DNA of 64,000 nucleotides from an uncultured Rubrobacteraceae bacterium (GCA_902806095.1 CADCVF010000036.1:41969-105968), one strand, 5' to 3'; shown: positions 40,969 to 50,101, counted from the first letter of the stretch. Notes: generated from the letters alone by a model not told the origin. Numbers and translations are program-made.

Positions 40969-41799
40969 TCAAAAGCCCCCGATACCGAGGAGGAGCAGCA
41001 CGACGACCACGGTGGCGAGCGCGAAGCGGTAGTAGGCGAATACCCGTAGAGAGTGGCCGGCCAGGTAGCCGAGCAGGAACCTTATCGCGAGGTACCCGAC
41101 GACCCCGGACGAGACACTACCGGCCAGAAACAGCAGCGCCCCGTGCGCGTCTACGCCCTCGCCGAACAAGTCGGTCAGGCTCAAGAGCGCGGCCGCGGTC
41201 GTGATCGGCACGCTCATGAGAAAAGAGAACCGCGCCGCCTCGTCCCTGCGCAACCCCAAGAACAGCCCCAGCGTGATCGTCGCCCCGGAGCGCGAGACGC
41301 CGGGGAAGAGCGCGGCGGTCTGGGCCAGCCCGATTCCCAGCGCCTCCCCGAATCCCAGCTTGTCCCAGTTGCGGTTCTTCAGCCCCACGGCCTCCCCGAC
41401 GATAAAAAGGACGCCCACGAGTACCAGGTTGAACGCGACGAGCCATGGCGAGCGCACCTCCTGCTCGAAAAAGCTCGAGAAGAAAAACCCCACGATCCCC
41501 GCCGGGATGGTCGACACCAGGATCAAGTAGGCCATGCGCTGGTTCCGATCCTCGAGATTCGGATCGCGCAGGAAGGCCAAGAATGCCCACGCCATTCGCA
41601 GGAGGTCCCTCCAGAAATAGGAGATCACCGCCAGCACCGTGCCCGTGTGTATCGCCGCGTCGAAGGCGAGGCCGAAGCGTTCCTGGTTCATACCCAGAAA
41701 GTACTGCGAGAGCAGAAGATGTCCCGAGCTGGAGACGGGCAGGAACTCCGTGAGACCCTGCACCACCCCGAGGATTACAGCCTGTATAAGCTCGAGCAA
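40969..41799 (-). CDS. uppP: Undecaprenyl-diphosphatase
   Basis: Recycles undecaprenyl pyrophosphate to the monophosphate carrier for peptidoglycan synthesis and gives bacitracin tolerance. 276 residues, eight helices; motifs QGLTEFLPVSSSGHLLL (near 14-30) and FPGVSRSGATITLGLFLG (near 165) hold the catalytic Glu, His and Arg/Ser residues. The TTG start (41799) lies inside a repeat unit: minus strand GCTGAATTG, so the repeat provides the start and there is no clear ribosome site. Confidence 0.94.
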   Translation of the reverse strand: MLELIQAVILGVVQGLTEFLPVSSSGHLLLSQYFLGMNQERFGLAFDAAIHTGTVLAVISYFWRDLLRMAWAFLAFLRDPNLEDRNQRMAYLILVSTIPAGIVGFFFSSFFEQEVRSPWLVAFNLVLVGVLFIVGEAVGLKNRNWDKLGFGEALGIGLAQTAALFPGVSRSGATITLGLFLGLRRDEAARFSFLMSVPITTAAALLSLTDLFGEGVDAHGALLFLAGSVSSGVVGYLAIRFLLGYLAGHSLRVFAYYRFALATVVVVLLLLGIGGF

Positions 41800-41843
41800 T
41801 TCAGCACGCTGCCTTCGGCAGCTTGTCAGCCATCAGCAAGTCA
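41798..41843. repeat. TCAGC-octamer/hairpin element, copy 6, overlapping uppP start
   Basis: AATTCAGC (41798-41805), hairpin GCTGCC-TTC-GGCAGC, TTGTCAGC (41823-41830), CATCAGC and AAGTCA. The first unit includes the uppP start codon on the minus strand. Confidence 0.8.
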
Positions 41844-41927
41844 TCTCGGGGCGTCGCCACGAGCATCGAAGCCGACTGTCCCAGGCAGCTGTTCCTCGCA
41901 CGACCAGAGTGAGGCCATCAGAGGAAA

Positions 41928-42038
41928 GCTGACATGCTGACAAGCGAAGGCCTTAAAGGCCCGAAGCGTGCTGACAAGGCGCGAAGCGCCGTGCTGACTT
42001 GCGAAGGCGTTAGCCTGAGCGTGCTGACTTGCTGACAC
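41928..42038. repeat. GCTGA-octamer element, copy 7, with three different hairpins
   Basis: Units GCTGACAT, GCTGACAA, then hairpin core around GGCCTTAAAGGCC; GCTGACAA, hairpin GGCGCGAAGCGCC; GCTGACTT, hairpin GGCGTTAGCC; GCTGACTT, GCTGACAC. The block lies between uppP and crp and begins two bases from the Crp stop codon. Confidence 0.9.
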
Positions 42039-42039
42039 G

Positions 42040-42741
42040 CTATTCGAGGCTGAGTCTTGCCAGGGTGCGGGTATCTTTGAGGGTGATACGGCCGGCATCC
42101 ACATCGATCACGTCGCGGTTGCGCATCTCGTTGAGGACCTTGGTAACGGACTCCCTGGTGGAGGCGACCATGGCGGCGAGGTCCTGGTGGGTTAGGCGAA
42201 GGTCAATGGTAACGAGGCCGTCGGTGCTCTGGCCGAACTTCTGCGCCAGCAGCGGTAGCAGGTTTGCAAGCCGCACTTCGGTCTCGCGCGGCAACAGACA
42301 CTTGACAAGCTCCTCGTACTGCACGAGACGCAACTCCAGTAGGGTCATCAGCTTGAAGGCGGCCCGCGGTTCCTGACGCACGGCGCGTTCGACGAAGATC
42401 TTGGGGACCTTCGTCACCCTGCACTCCGTAACGGCCTCAGCGTAAGCGCGCTGCCTGGTCTCCCCGGCGAACGCCAGATGGCCGAAGATATCCCAGGGCT
42501 TGAGCAGGCGTAACGTCGCTTCCTTGCTGCCTGAGTAGGGCCTGAAAAGCTTAAGCACGCCCGAGGTCAGCACATAGAGGGCGTCTCCGTACTCGCCCTG
42601 GTTGTATATGGCGTCACCTGGTCCGTAGACCCTCTCGGCCGTGGCGATGCCCATCTCGCCGAGAAGCTGCAAGAGCGACTGGCACTCCTGCTCCTGCAGC
42701 TTCGTGTACTCGGTCAGGGAAGTATCTACGGCCACGTTCAT
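42040..42741 (-). CDS. Crp/Fnr-family transcriptional regulator
   Basis: 233 residues from ATG 42741 (GGGAGGGG upstream). Cyclic-nucleotide-binding-like barrel (about 20-140): YGPGDAIYNQGEYGDALYVLTSGVLKLFRPYSGSKEATLRLLKPWDIFGHLAFAGE; the PFGExA signature is altered to AFAGETRQRAYAEA. Winged helix (about 155-225): DLRLTHQDLAAMVASTRESVTKVLNEMRNRDVI. No Fe-S cysteines of Fnr type. The ligand may be cAMP or none. Stands alone between repeat block and a divergent small membrane protein. Confidence 0.92.
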   Translation of the reverse strand: MNVAVDTSLTEYTKLQEQECQSLLQLLGEMGIATAERVYGPGDAIYNQGEYGDALYVLTSGVLKLFRPYSGSKEATLRLLKPWDIFGHLAFAGETRQRAYAEAVTECRVTKVPKIFVERAVRQEPRAAFKLMTLLELRLVQYEELVKCLLPRETEVRLANLLPLLAQKFGQSTDGLVTIDLRLTHQDLAAMVASTRESVTKVLNEMRNRDVIDVDAGRITLKDTRTLARLSLE

Positions 42742-42919
42742 CCCCTCCCTAAAATCCCGCCCCAAGACCACACAGAACCTCACGAACCTCGGGGCTGAGC
42801 GTGCTACACATTGCTACATTGTACATTACGCGCGGGCTAGCATGTGTGCATTCCGCGGGACGGACCTTGCCGATTGGGTTAGAATGGCGCGGACGTTCGC
42901 ATTCGAGAGAGGAGACGAG

Positions 42920-43057
42920 GTGCGGGAGCGGCTGGCGTTCGGAATCCTGATCCTGTTGCTGATCCTCTTGTTCGCCTTCACCTTCGCCGTCCTCGGGAAG
43001 GGCGAGTACGAACCGGCTGGAAAGCCGCCACACCAGGTCTTTTCGAGCCTGGCCTGA
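42920..43057 (+). CDS. Small single-pass membrane protein (45 aa)
   Basis: GTG 42920 preceded by GAGGAG opens a 45-residue frame: VRERLAFG, then a membrane helix ILILLLILLFAFTFAVLG, then a short polar tail. The ORF track gives a longer unlikely start in the Crp promoter. Not recognised; helix and ribosome site make it credible. Confidence 0.5.
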   Translation: MRERLAFGILILLLILLFAFTFAVLGKGEYEPAGKPPHQVFSSLA

Positions 43058-43060
43058 TCC

Positions 43061-43381
43061 TCAACCCGGCTCCGAAACCTCCGGAGCACGCTCGAGAGCG
43101 ACCAGGTAGGAAGTCATCTTGGGGTGGCCCGTTAGCAGCCCGCCCGCTCCACTACGCCCGTGCGCTTTCGAGAACGCATCGCTGTGAACCCAGGCATCGA
43201 AGGATTCCCGGTCCTGCCAGCGCGTAACGACGAGCACCTCGTCTTCTGCGTCGGCCTTCAGGACTTCCATGGAGACGAACCCTGGGAATCCCTGCACGTG
43301 TCCGCGACTTTCGGCGAAACGGGCCACGATCTCATCGGCGGCTCCTACTTTGACGGGCAGGCTGTTGAAGATCGCGATCAC
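43061..43381 (-). CDS. ABM-fold monooxygenase (HmoB/IsdG-like)
   Basis: 106 residues. Antibiotic-biosynthesis-monooxygenase ferredoxin-like fold: VKVGAADEIVARFAESRGHVQGFPGFVSMEVLK, then VVTRWQDRESFDAWVHSDAFSKAHGR, with a His-Gly-Arg near 75 as in heme-degrading HmoB/IsdG proteins. It may cleave heme or oxidise a small phenolic. GTG start overlaps the GGDEF gene stop (ATGTGA), so it is translationally coupled to that gene. Confidence 0.82.
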   Translation of the reverse strand: MIAIFNSLPVKVGAADEIVARFAESRGHVQGFPGFVSMEVLKADAEDEVLVVTRWQDRESFDAWVHSDAFSKAHGRSGAGGLLTGHPKMTSYLVALERAPEVSEPG

Positions 43382-44313
43382 ATTTGTCTCCTGGCTACCA
43401 CGATGCCGCTGCCGCCGACGCGTTTAGCCATCTTGAGCGCCCTGAGAGTCTCTCCCATCAACTCCCCCGCGCCTGTACCGTGCGTCGGATACTCGGCGAC
43501 GCCGACGTCCACCTCGAAGCCTGCCATGTCCTCTGCCAGACGCCTGAGCACCCGCTCCGCCAAACGGTAGCCACCTTCTCCGCTCTCGCCGGGCAGGATC
43601 ACACAGACCTCGTCGTCCCCGAAGCGGGCGAACACAGACCCCTGCGGTGAGGACTCCTGCACGGCCTCGGCCAGCCTGCGCAGCACCTTCCTGGCGCGTT
43701 TGACCTTCCCCGCGGCGACGGTCTCGGTAAAGTCAGCGACGTCGAAGACAGCCACGGAGAACCGGTCGTGCGAATCGATCGCCCGTGGCAGAAGGAGGCG
43801 GTTGAGCTGGTCTCTGTCAGGAAGCCCGGTTACCAGGTCGGTGGCTGCGGCCTGCCCGAGAGCCTGCTCCATCTCGCGCCGCACGATAGCGTCGAAGGCC
43901 TCCAGCCCGGTCTCTGTTAGCCAGTCCGAAGCCTGCATCAGCTTGGCGAAAAATCCTGAGACTTCTTCCCCGCGGAGCCCGCCGAGGTCGACACCGGACT
44001 CGACCGAGCGCCAGATGCACCGTCGCAGGACACTGAAGTCCTCTATGACCCCGACCGCGTCCCTGCCCAGATCGTGCTGGTGCTCGGCGATCCTGTGGAC
44101 CATAGCCCTGGTCGCGCCACCCCGGGAAAAGGTGTCGACCATCTCCATACTGCGCAAAAAGCCGACGAACACCGAGACCAACTCCTCCATACCGGCGAGC
44201 ATACGGTCATAGACCCCGTCTTCATTGTCTCCACGCCTGCTCGCCTGCCAGCAGGCCACAATGCCGGCGACGTCCTCGTTTATGCGGTCCGGAATGCGGG
44301 AGGTATTCTCCAT
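43378..44313 (-). CDS. Degenerate GGDEF-domain protein with N-terminal RsbR-like helical domain
   Basis: 311 residues from ATG 44313. The N-terminal helical part (about 1-150; INEDVAGIVACWQASRRGDNEDGVY to FFAKLMQASDWLTETGLEAFDAIVRREMEQAL) resembles RsbR-N type sensor helices. The C-terminal GGDEF domain (about 158-310) has ATDLVTGLPDRDQLNRLLLPRA and VFDVADFTETVAAGKVKRARKVLRRLAEAVQE, but the signature reads GDDEV (FARFGDDEVCVILPG) instead of GGDEF. Cyclase activity is doubtful; it may bind GTP or act as a c-di-GMP-independent switch. Coupled to the ABM gene. Confidence 0.8.
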   Translation of the reverse strand: MENTSRIPDRINEDVAGIVACWQASRRGDNEDGVYDRMLAGMEELVSVFVGFLRSMEMVDTFSRGGATRAMVHRIAEHQHDLGRDAVGVIEDFSVLRRCIWRSVESGVDLGGLRGEEVSGFFAKLMQASDWLTETGLEAFDAIVRREMEQALGQAAATDLVTGLPDRDQLNRLLLPRAIDSHDRFSVAVFDVADFTETVAAGKVKRARKVLRRLAEAVQESSPQGSVFARFGDDEVCVILPGESGEGGYRLAERVLRRLAEDMAGFEVDVGVAEYPTHGTGAGELMGETLRALKMAKRVGGSGIVVARRQM

Positions 44314-44533
44314 GAGCCCAAGTATAACCGCGCCCGCCGCAAGACACCGGCAACACGACGATGAGGCGGGTCCCATGCAACTATTTAGTGCCGACGTACG
44401 TATGTATCTGTGCAGTGACAAGCGGTGATGAGGGGAGCCTCCAGAGGTTTAGGGAATTAAACCTCACGGTAAAACCAATAGTAGTTTCTAGAACTGATTT
44501 CCGGTAAGATGAGTTTGTAGTGAGGAGGGTATT

Positions 44534-45418
<885 letters not shown>

Positions 45419-45422
45419 AGCA

Positions 45423-45450
45423 GCTGCAAGGAGGTTTACCTCCTTGCAGC
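45423..45450 (+). terminator. Hairpin after the sigma gene
   Basis: GCTGCAAGGAGG pairs exactly with CCTCCTTGCAGC (12 bp, loop TTTA), five bases after the stop, followed by octamer repeats. Confidence 0.7.
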
Positions 45451-45474
45451 AAGTCAGCACTTCAGCTTGTCAGC
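45451..45474. repeat. TCAGC-octamer element, copy 8
   Basis: AAGTCAGC, ACTTCAGC, TTGTCAGC in perfect 8-bp phase, preceded by the terminator hairpin whose last bases (TTGCAGC) continue the phase. Confidence 0.85.
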
Positions 45475-45483
45475 TTCTTTTTT

Positions 45484-45533
45484 CGAGGATACGAAAGCGC
45501 CGGGCTCAAGGGTCCGGCGCTTTCGTATCCTCG
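45484..45533. other. 20-bp perfect-stem hairpin upstream of PAP2 gene
   Basis: CGAGGATACGAAAGCGCCGG pairs perfectly with CCGGCGCTTTCGTATCCTCG around a ten-base loop. It stands 20 bases before the PAP2 start, with a T-run before rather than after it, so on the plus strand it is not a classic intrinsic terminator. It could be a second terminator, an attenuator or an mRNA cap structure. Confidence 0.7.
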
Positions 45534-45553
45534 CTTTGATAGTCTGAGAGGAC

Positions 45554-46210
45554 GTGAAGGGCGACAACAGGCTGATCCTGCTGCTCTCGACAGCGGCTTT
45601 CCTCGTCTGCTCGGCGGCGGCCGGCGTAGGGCTGTTCCGCCCCTTCGACGTGCTTGTACTCGACCTGGCCCTGAGGATAGACTCAGGGGTCCTGGATGTG
45701 GCCGGGATGATAACCTCCCTCGTGGGCGGGGTCGAGTTCGTCGCTGTCGCCGCCGTCGCGCTCGCCGCCGGTTTGCTGGTGCAAGGGCGGGGTCGTCTCG
45801 CATTGAGGCTCGTCGTCGCGTTTCTGGTTACAGGGCTTGTCGAGCTCGCCGCAAAGACGGTCGTGCCGCAGCCGCCTGTACCCGAGGAGGCCATGCGTAC
45901 ATCGGACCCATCGTTGCTAGACGTTACTACACCATACCCTTACCCCAGCGGGCACATGCTACGCGCGGTCCTCCTACTCGGAGCCATCTACGTACTGTGG
46001 CCGAGCAGGCCTGGCAGGGTCGCGCTCCTGATCTTCCTCGCTGCATCCGCCACGAGCAGGGTCTACCTCGGGACCCACTGGCCCTCAGACGTCATCGGTG
46101 GCACCCTCCTCGGCATCGCCGGACTCGCGTGGGCATTCGAAGAGCAAAATGTAACGGACCAGACTGGAAGCCGTCACGCCAACGTCCGGAGAAAAGACCT
46201 GAAAAGCTGA
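45554..46210 (+). CDS. PAP2-family phosphatase with altered first motif
   Basis: 218 residues, GTG start, five to six helices. PAP2 motifs 2 and 3 are intact: PYPYPSGHMLRAVLLLG (near 130) and SATSRVYLGTHWPSDVIGG (near 160) with catalytic His and Asp. Motif 1 (K-x6-R-P) reads KTVVPQPPVP, lacking the Arg. Likely lipid phosphatase of undecaprenyl-PP or phosphatidic-acid type, possibly with reduced phosphate binding. The stop TGA lies inside a GCTGACAA repeat unit, so the final residues (KDLKS) may derive from repeat insertion. Confidence 0.82.
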   Translation: MKGDNRLILLLSTAAFLVCSAAAGVGLFRPFDVLVLDLALRIDSGVLDVAGMITSLVGGVEFVAVAAVALAAGLLVQGRGRLALRLVVAFLVTGLVELAAKTVVPQPPVPEEAMRTSDPSLLDVTTPYPYPSGHMLRAVLLLGAIYVLWPSRPGRVALLIFLAASATSRVYLGTHWPSDVIGGTLLGIAGLAWAFEEQNVTDQTGSRHANVRRKDLKS

Positions 46211-46266
46211 CAAGCGAAGGCGAAGCCTGAGCGTGCTGACTGGCCGACAAGCTGAAAAGCTGAGCG
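46206..46266. repeat. GCTGA-octamer/hairpin element, copy 9, containing PAP2 stop
   Basis: GCTGACAA (46206), core GCGAAGGCGAAGCCTGAGCG, then GCTGACTG, GCCGACAA, GCTGAAAA, GCTGAGCG in phase to 46266. It fills the whole gap to the ribosome site of the next gene. Confidence 0.85.
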
Positions 46267-46282
46267 AGCGAAGGGAGCGATC

Positions 46283-47041
46283 ATCGAAATCACCGTCGTA
46301 GGATCGGGCACCGTAGTTCCACGCCTCGAGAGGCGCCAGAGCTGCGTGGTGGTGCGCGCGGGTTCGCAGACGCTCGTCTTCGACCTCGGTTCCGGCGCGG
46401 TCCGCGGCATGCTCCGGTCGGGCGTGGACCCTCTGGCGGTAGATCGCATCTTCCTTACACACCTCCATCCTGACCATACGGTAGACGTCGTTTCGCTCCT
46501 CTTCGCCATCAACTACGGTGCACCCGAGAAGCGTACCCTGCCCCTCTACGTTACCGGTCCCGAGCCTTTCCTCCGGTTCTGGGGCTCCGTGATGGAGGCC
46601 TGGGGAGAGTGGATGGCCGGCGAACACGCGACGCTCGTCTCCGAGCTGCCTCAGGAGTGTGTATCCCCAATCGTCCTCGCAGGCTGCCGGCTCTCGTGGG
46701 CCCCGGCGGAGCATCGCCGCGAGAGCATCGCCTACAGACTGGATGCCGAAGGTGGCGCCTTCGTATACACAGGTGACACCGAGTACAGCGAGTCAGTCGT
46801 CGCACTGGCACGCGGCGCTGATACCCTCCTGATCGAGTGTTCCTTCCCCGACGAAGCCCCCGTTCCCGGCCACCTGACGCCTTCAGGCGCAGCACGCATC
46901 GCGAGCGAGGCAGGAGTACGTCGTGTGGTACTCACCCACATCTATCCGGCGGCGGACACCATAGACCTCGTCTCTGAGGTAAGCCGCGGATTCGATGGAG
47001 AGGTGATCCTCGCAGAAGACGGTCTGACGCTTACCGTCTAG
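46283..47041 (+). CDS. RNase Z-like metallo-beta-lactamase-fold hydrolase, probable ATC start
   Basis: About 252 residues. Metal motif FLTHLHPDHTVDVVSLLF (near 75), TGDTEYSESVVALARGADTLLIECSF (near 175) and VVLTHIYP (near 223) match RNase Z/YhfI-type proteins. The ORF track starts at GTG 46346, but the conserved first strand (TVVGSGTVVPRLERRQSCVVV) is upstream with no ATG/GTG/TTG after the in-frame stop at 46253. AAGGGAG stands five bases before ATC 46283, giving (M)EITVVGSGTVVP, so ATC is the likely start (ATC 46280 is the alternative). Cytoplasmic, substrate unknown. Confidence 0.82.
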   Translation: MEITVVGSGTVVPRLERRQSCVVVRAGSQTLVFDLGSGAVRGMLRSGVDPLAVDRIFLTHLHPDHTVDVVSLLFAINYGAPEKRTLPLYVTGPEPFLRFWGSVMEAWGEWMAGEHATLVSELPQECVSPIVLAGCRLSWAPAEHRRESIAYRLDAEGGAFVYTGDTEYSESVVALARGADTLLIECSFPDEAPVPGHLTPSGAARIASEAGVRRVVLTHIYPAADTIDLVSEVSRGFDGEVILAEDGLTLTV

Positions 47042-47444
47042 AGCAGTTCGCGCACCGGCCGTGGAGTGTGATCTCGTGCCAGTCCGTTACGAAACCGGTC
47101 TCCCGCTCGACCTGCAGGGCCAGGTACTCCATCAGCTCCTCGTTGAACTCGATGACAGCGCCGCACTCACTGCAACGGGCGTGGTGGTGCACTCGCTCGG
47201 TCGTGAGCTCGTAGCGGGAGTAACCCTCGCCGAAGTCATCCTTGCGTACGATGCCGAGCTCGGTAAGCAGGTCGAGCGTACGGTACACCGTGGAGAGGCC
47301 AAGGTCGGGATGCTCGCCCTTGACCCGGTCGTAGATCTCCTCGGCCGAAAGGTGCCGCTCCCCCTCCAGTTCATGTACGATGATCCGCCGCTGGTTGGTT
47401 AGGCGGTAGCCCCTGTCTTTGAGTATCCGTTCGAAATCCAACAT
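47031..47444 (-). CDS. Fur-family metalloregulator 1
   Basis: 137 residues from ATG 47444. Winged helix: MLDFERILKDRGYRLTNQRRIIVHELEGERHLSAEEIYDRVKGEHPDLGLSTVYRTLDLL. Metal site: ERVHHHARCSECGAVIEF and a final CANC, giving two CxxC pairs for structural zinc. Group assignment (Fur, Zur or PerR) is uncertain. Overlaps the convergent MBL gene by 11 bases. An AAGATC/GATCTT inverted repeat upstream (47473-47491) may be its own operator. Confidence 0.92.
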   Translation of the reverse strand: MLDFERILKDRGYRLTNQRRIIVHELEGERHLSAEEIYDRVKGEHPDLGLSTVYRTLDLLTELGIVRKDDFGEGYSRYELTTERVHHHARCSECGAVIEFNEELMEYLALQVERETGFVTDWHEITLHGRCANCSRR

Positions 47445-47472
47445 CAGCCACAGTCTATCCCTACCACCTAAC

Positions 47473-47491
47473 AAGATCAAGAATCGATCTT
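47473..47491. promoter_or_regulatory. Inverted repeat upstream of Fur-family gene
   Basis: AAGATC-7-GATCTT in an AT-rich gap 30 bases upstream of the Fur gene start and close to the end of the MMPL gene; suitable for an autoregulatory site, not a recognised Fur box. Confidence 0.4.
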
Positions 47492-47536
47492 ATCTCGTCA
47501 CCTCCGACAGGTCTCGTTGATGCATCTATATAGAGA

Positions 47537-50101
47537 TCAGCCCCTGTCGGGCGCTTTCGGACCGGTGCCGAAGGTCGCCTTGCGTCCTCCTGGCCACCAG
47601 TTCCAATCGCCCAGGATGCGCATGGTGGCGGGAACGAGGAGGATGCGGATGATCGTCGCGTCTACGAAAACGGCCACGGCGAGACCGAGGCCCACGGCTT
47701 TGGTCAAGATGATCCCTGTGAACGCGAAAGCCCCAGTAACCACTATGATGATCGCGGCGGCCGAAGTAATGATACCTGCTGTCGCCACAAGACCCTTGGA
47801 GACGCTGGCGGTGTTGGAGTCGCCGTTCTCGTAGGCCTCCCTTATGCGGGAGAGCAGGAAGACCTCGTAGTCCATGGAGACCCCGAAGATGGTACAGAAC
47901 ATCAGTATAGGGAGCGTCGCGTCGACGAAGCCTAGAGGGGTGAAGTTGAGAAGGCCCGAGAGGTTGCCATCCTGGAAGACGAAGACCATAGCTCCGAAGC
48001 TGGCCGTGAGGCTCAGGATGTTTACGATGACGGCCTTCAGCGGGATGAAAACGGAGCGGAAGGTGATCAGCAGTACCAGGTAAGTCACCCCGATGACGAA
48101 GGCGGCGGCGAATGGCGCCTTGCCGTAGAGACTTGATATGAAGTCCTTCTGGCCGGCGGAGAGGCCGCCGACGAGGAAGCTCGTTCCATCAGGAGCCTCG
48201 ACGGCGCGCACGGCGTCGACCGCGCCGTAGGCCTCCTGCGTGTACGGGTTCGCCTCGGTTACCCCCCGCAGCAATGTTCGGTCTCCCGCCACGTAGGAGT
48301 CCAGCGTTGTCTGTAGATCCTCGGACCCTCTGGCCGCCGGCAGCTCCAGGAAGTTCGCAACACCCTCCGGCGTAACCTTACCGTCGGCCGAGATCCCCTC
48401 AGGCAGCCCTGGCACCTTGCGGTCCACTTCTTCGGCCAGGCGCCGCTCGACCTCATCCCTTATACGTACCTCAGAGGCGCGCACCTCGCTCTCCACCCGC
48501 GGCCGAATATCCGCCCGCAGCCGCTCCTCGGTCCCCGGCGGGACGGTGCCGTAGGTAGCCTTTATCTCAGAGAGTTGCTGGTTCACGGCCCTGTCAGTCT
48601 CGGTCTTCGTCTGCTCTTCGATCTGCCGCTGCACGAGCCCGTCCACCTCTTCTGCGGCCTCTTCCCGCGCCTGCTCGCGAGCGTTTGCAACACGCCTTGC
48701 ATAGTCCTCCGCCGCCGCTTCTCCGACGGTGTAGACGCTCTCGACACGGGAGACTCCGTCGGCACCGCCGATCCTTTCGCCGAGCTCTCTCGTGTCGGAG
48801 AGAGCACGAGCGCTGAGCGGGTCATCCTCGAAAGTGGCGACGATCTCCATCGGGTTGAGTGCGGAGTAGTCGAAGTTCCTCTTCAGGATGTCGTCACCGG
48901 CGCGAGACTCGTACTTCTGCGGCAAGACGGTCGCCTCAGGGATGCCGACCTTCATGTGGCCGACAGGGTAGAGCAGGATGCCGAGGATCGCGGCTGCGAG
49001 CAGGATCACGGTGAGAGGACGGCGCATTACGACCTCGGCGCTGCGGCTCCAGAAGGCCGTGCCAGCCCCGCCCCTGCGGCGCCGGATGGCGAGCCTGTTG
49101 ATCCGCTGTCCGAGAACACCAAGGAGGGCTGGGAGAAGCGTGAGCGCCGCAAGGACGGACACGAAGACAACCACAACACCGGCCACTCCGATCGAACGCA
49201 TGAACATGAAGGGGAAGAAAAGCAGGCCGGAGAGCCCGATCAGGACGGCCGTCCCCGAGAAGAAGATGGACCGTCCTGCGGTAGCCGCCGTACGAGGCAC
49301 CGCCTCCGCGGGCGGGTAGTGCTCGAGTTCCTCCCTGAAACGGCTAACGAAGAACAACGCGTAGTCTATCCCGAGCCCGAGACCTAGCATCGTCGAGAGC
49401 GTCAGCGTAAACACGGACATATCGTAGAAGCCTGTGACGAAGTAGAGCGTGGCGAGCGCCGTCAACACGCTCGCGCCCCCGATCAGAACGGGAACACCCG
49501 CGGCGACTAGCGTGCCGAAGGCGAAGATCAGTATGATCACGGCGAAAGGGAACGCGTATTTCTCGGCATCCTTCACGTCCTCGTTGCTGGCCTCCTCGAG
49601 GTCCTGGTAGACGGCCGGCGCCCCCGTTACGTAGGTATCGAGCTTGTCGGAACGGACCTTGCTCCTCACCGCTTCGACCACGTTGCGCGTCGCGTCGACA
49701 GAGACATCGGAGGTGACCACCGCGTAGGACTTCTTGCCATCCTCCGAGATAAAGCGAGAGTCTTTGGAGCGGGCGTAGGAGGCGACCTGGCGTACGTTGT
49801 CCAGCTTGCGTACGCCCGCGAGCGCATTCTCCTGGGCCTTCTGGAACTCTTCGCTGCGGGCCGGGATACCGTCGCCGGCAAAGACCACCGTCAAGGTCGC
49901 CGGAGAGAGGCCGAACTCGCCCGACATCAGATCCTGCACCCTCTCCGCCTCCGAGTTCGCGCCGTCGAACCCACCGCCCTTCAGTTTCCCCGAGAGCCCG
50001 GGGGCGAAGAACGAGCTCGAGATCAGGAGCAAACCCCAGATCAGCAATATGGCCCACCTGAAACGGTAGGCGAAGACGCCGATACTATGGAATACGCTCA
50101 C
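47537..50101 (-). CDS. MMPL-family (RND superfamily) transporter
   Basis: 854 residues, about 12 membrane helices in two halves. Half 1: YRFRWAILLIWGLLLISSSFFAPG, an extracytoplasmic domain to about 185, then helices with GLGLGIDYALFFVSRFREEL near 245. Half 2: helices from about 690 with TIFGVSMDYEVFLLSRIREAYENG near 765 (proton-relay Asp-Tyr). The second outer loop (about 465-590) carries an unusual charged helical insert. Members export lipids or small hydrophobic molecules. Substrate unknown. No operon partner; a Fur gene follows on the same strand. Confidence 0.9.
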   Translation of the reverse strand: MSVFHSIGVFAYRFRWAILLIWGLLLISSSFFAPGLSGKLKGGGFDGANSEAERVQDLMSGEFGLSPATLTVVFAGDGIPARSEEFQKAQENALAGVRKLDNVRQVASYARSKDSRFISEDGKKSYAVVTSDVSVDATRNVVEAVRSKVRSDKLDTYVTGAPAVYQDLEEASNEDVKDAEKYAFPFAVIILIFAFGTLVAAGVPVLIGGASVLTALATLYFVTGFYDMSVFTLTLSTMLGLGLGIDYALFFVSRFREELEHYPPAEAVPRTAATAGRSIFFSGTAVLIGLSGLLFFPFMFMRSIGVAGVVVVFVSVLAALTLLPALLGVLGQRINRLAIRRRRGGAGTAFWSRSAEVVMRRPLTVILLAAAILGILLYPVGHMKVGIPEATVLPQKYESRAGDDILKRNFDYSALNPMEIVATFEDDPLSARALSDTRELGERIGGADGVSRVESVYTVGEAAAEDYARRVANAREQAREEAAEEVDGLVQRQIEEQTKTETDRAVNQQLSEIKATYGTVPPGTEERLRADIRPRVESEVRASEVRIRDEVERRLAEEVDRKVPGLPEGISADGKVTPEGVANFLELPAARGSEDLQTTLDSYVAGDRTLLRGVTEANPYTQEAYGAVDAVRAVEAPDGTSFLVGGLSAGQKDFISSLYGKAPFAAAFVIGVTYLVLLITFRSVFIPLKAVIVNILSLTASFGAMVFVFQDGNLSGLLNFTPLGFVDATLPILMFCTIFGVSMDYEVFLLSRIREAYENGDSNTASVSKGLVATAGIITSAAAIIIVVTGAFAFTGIILTKAVGLGLAVAVFVDATIIRILLVPATMRILGDWNWWPGGRKATFGTGPKAPDRG

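Noticed and set aside
48575-49387. 270-codon plus-strand frame opposite MMPL
   Set aside because: Antisense shadow of the MMPL gene.
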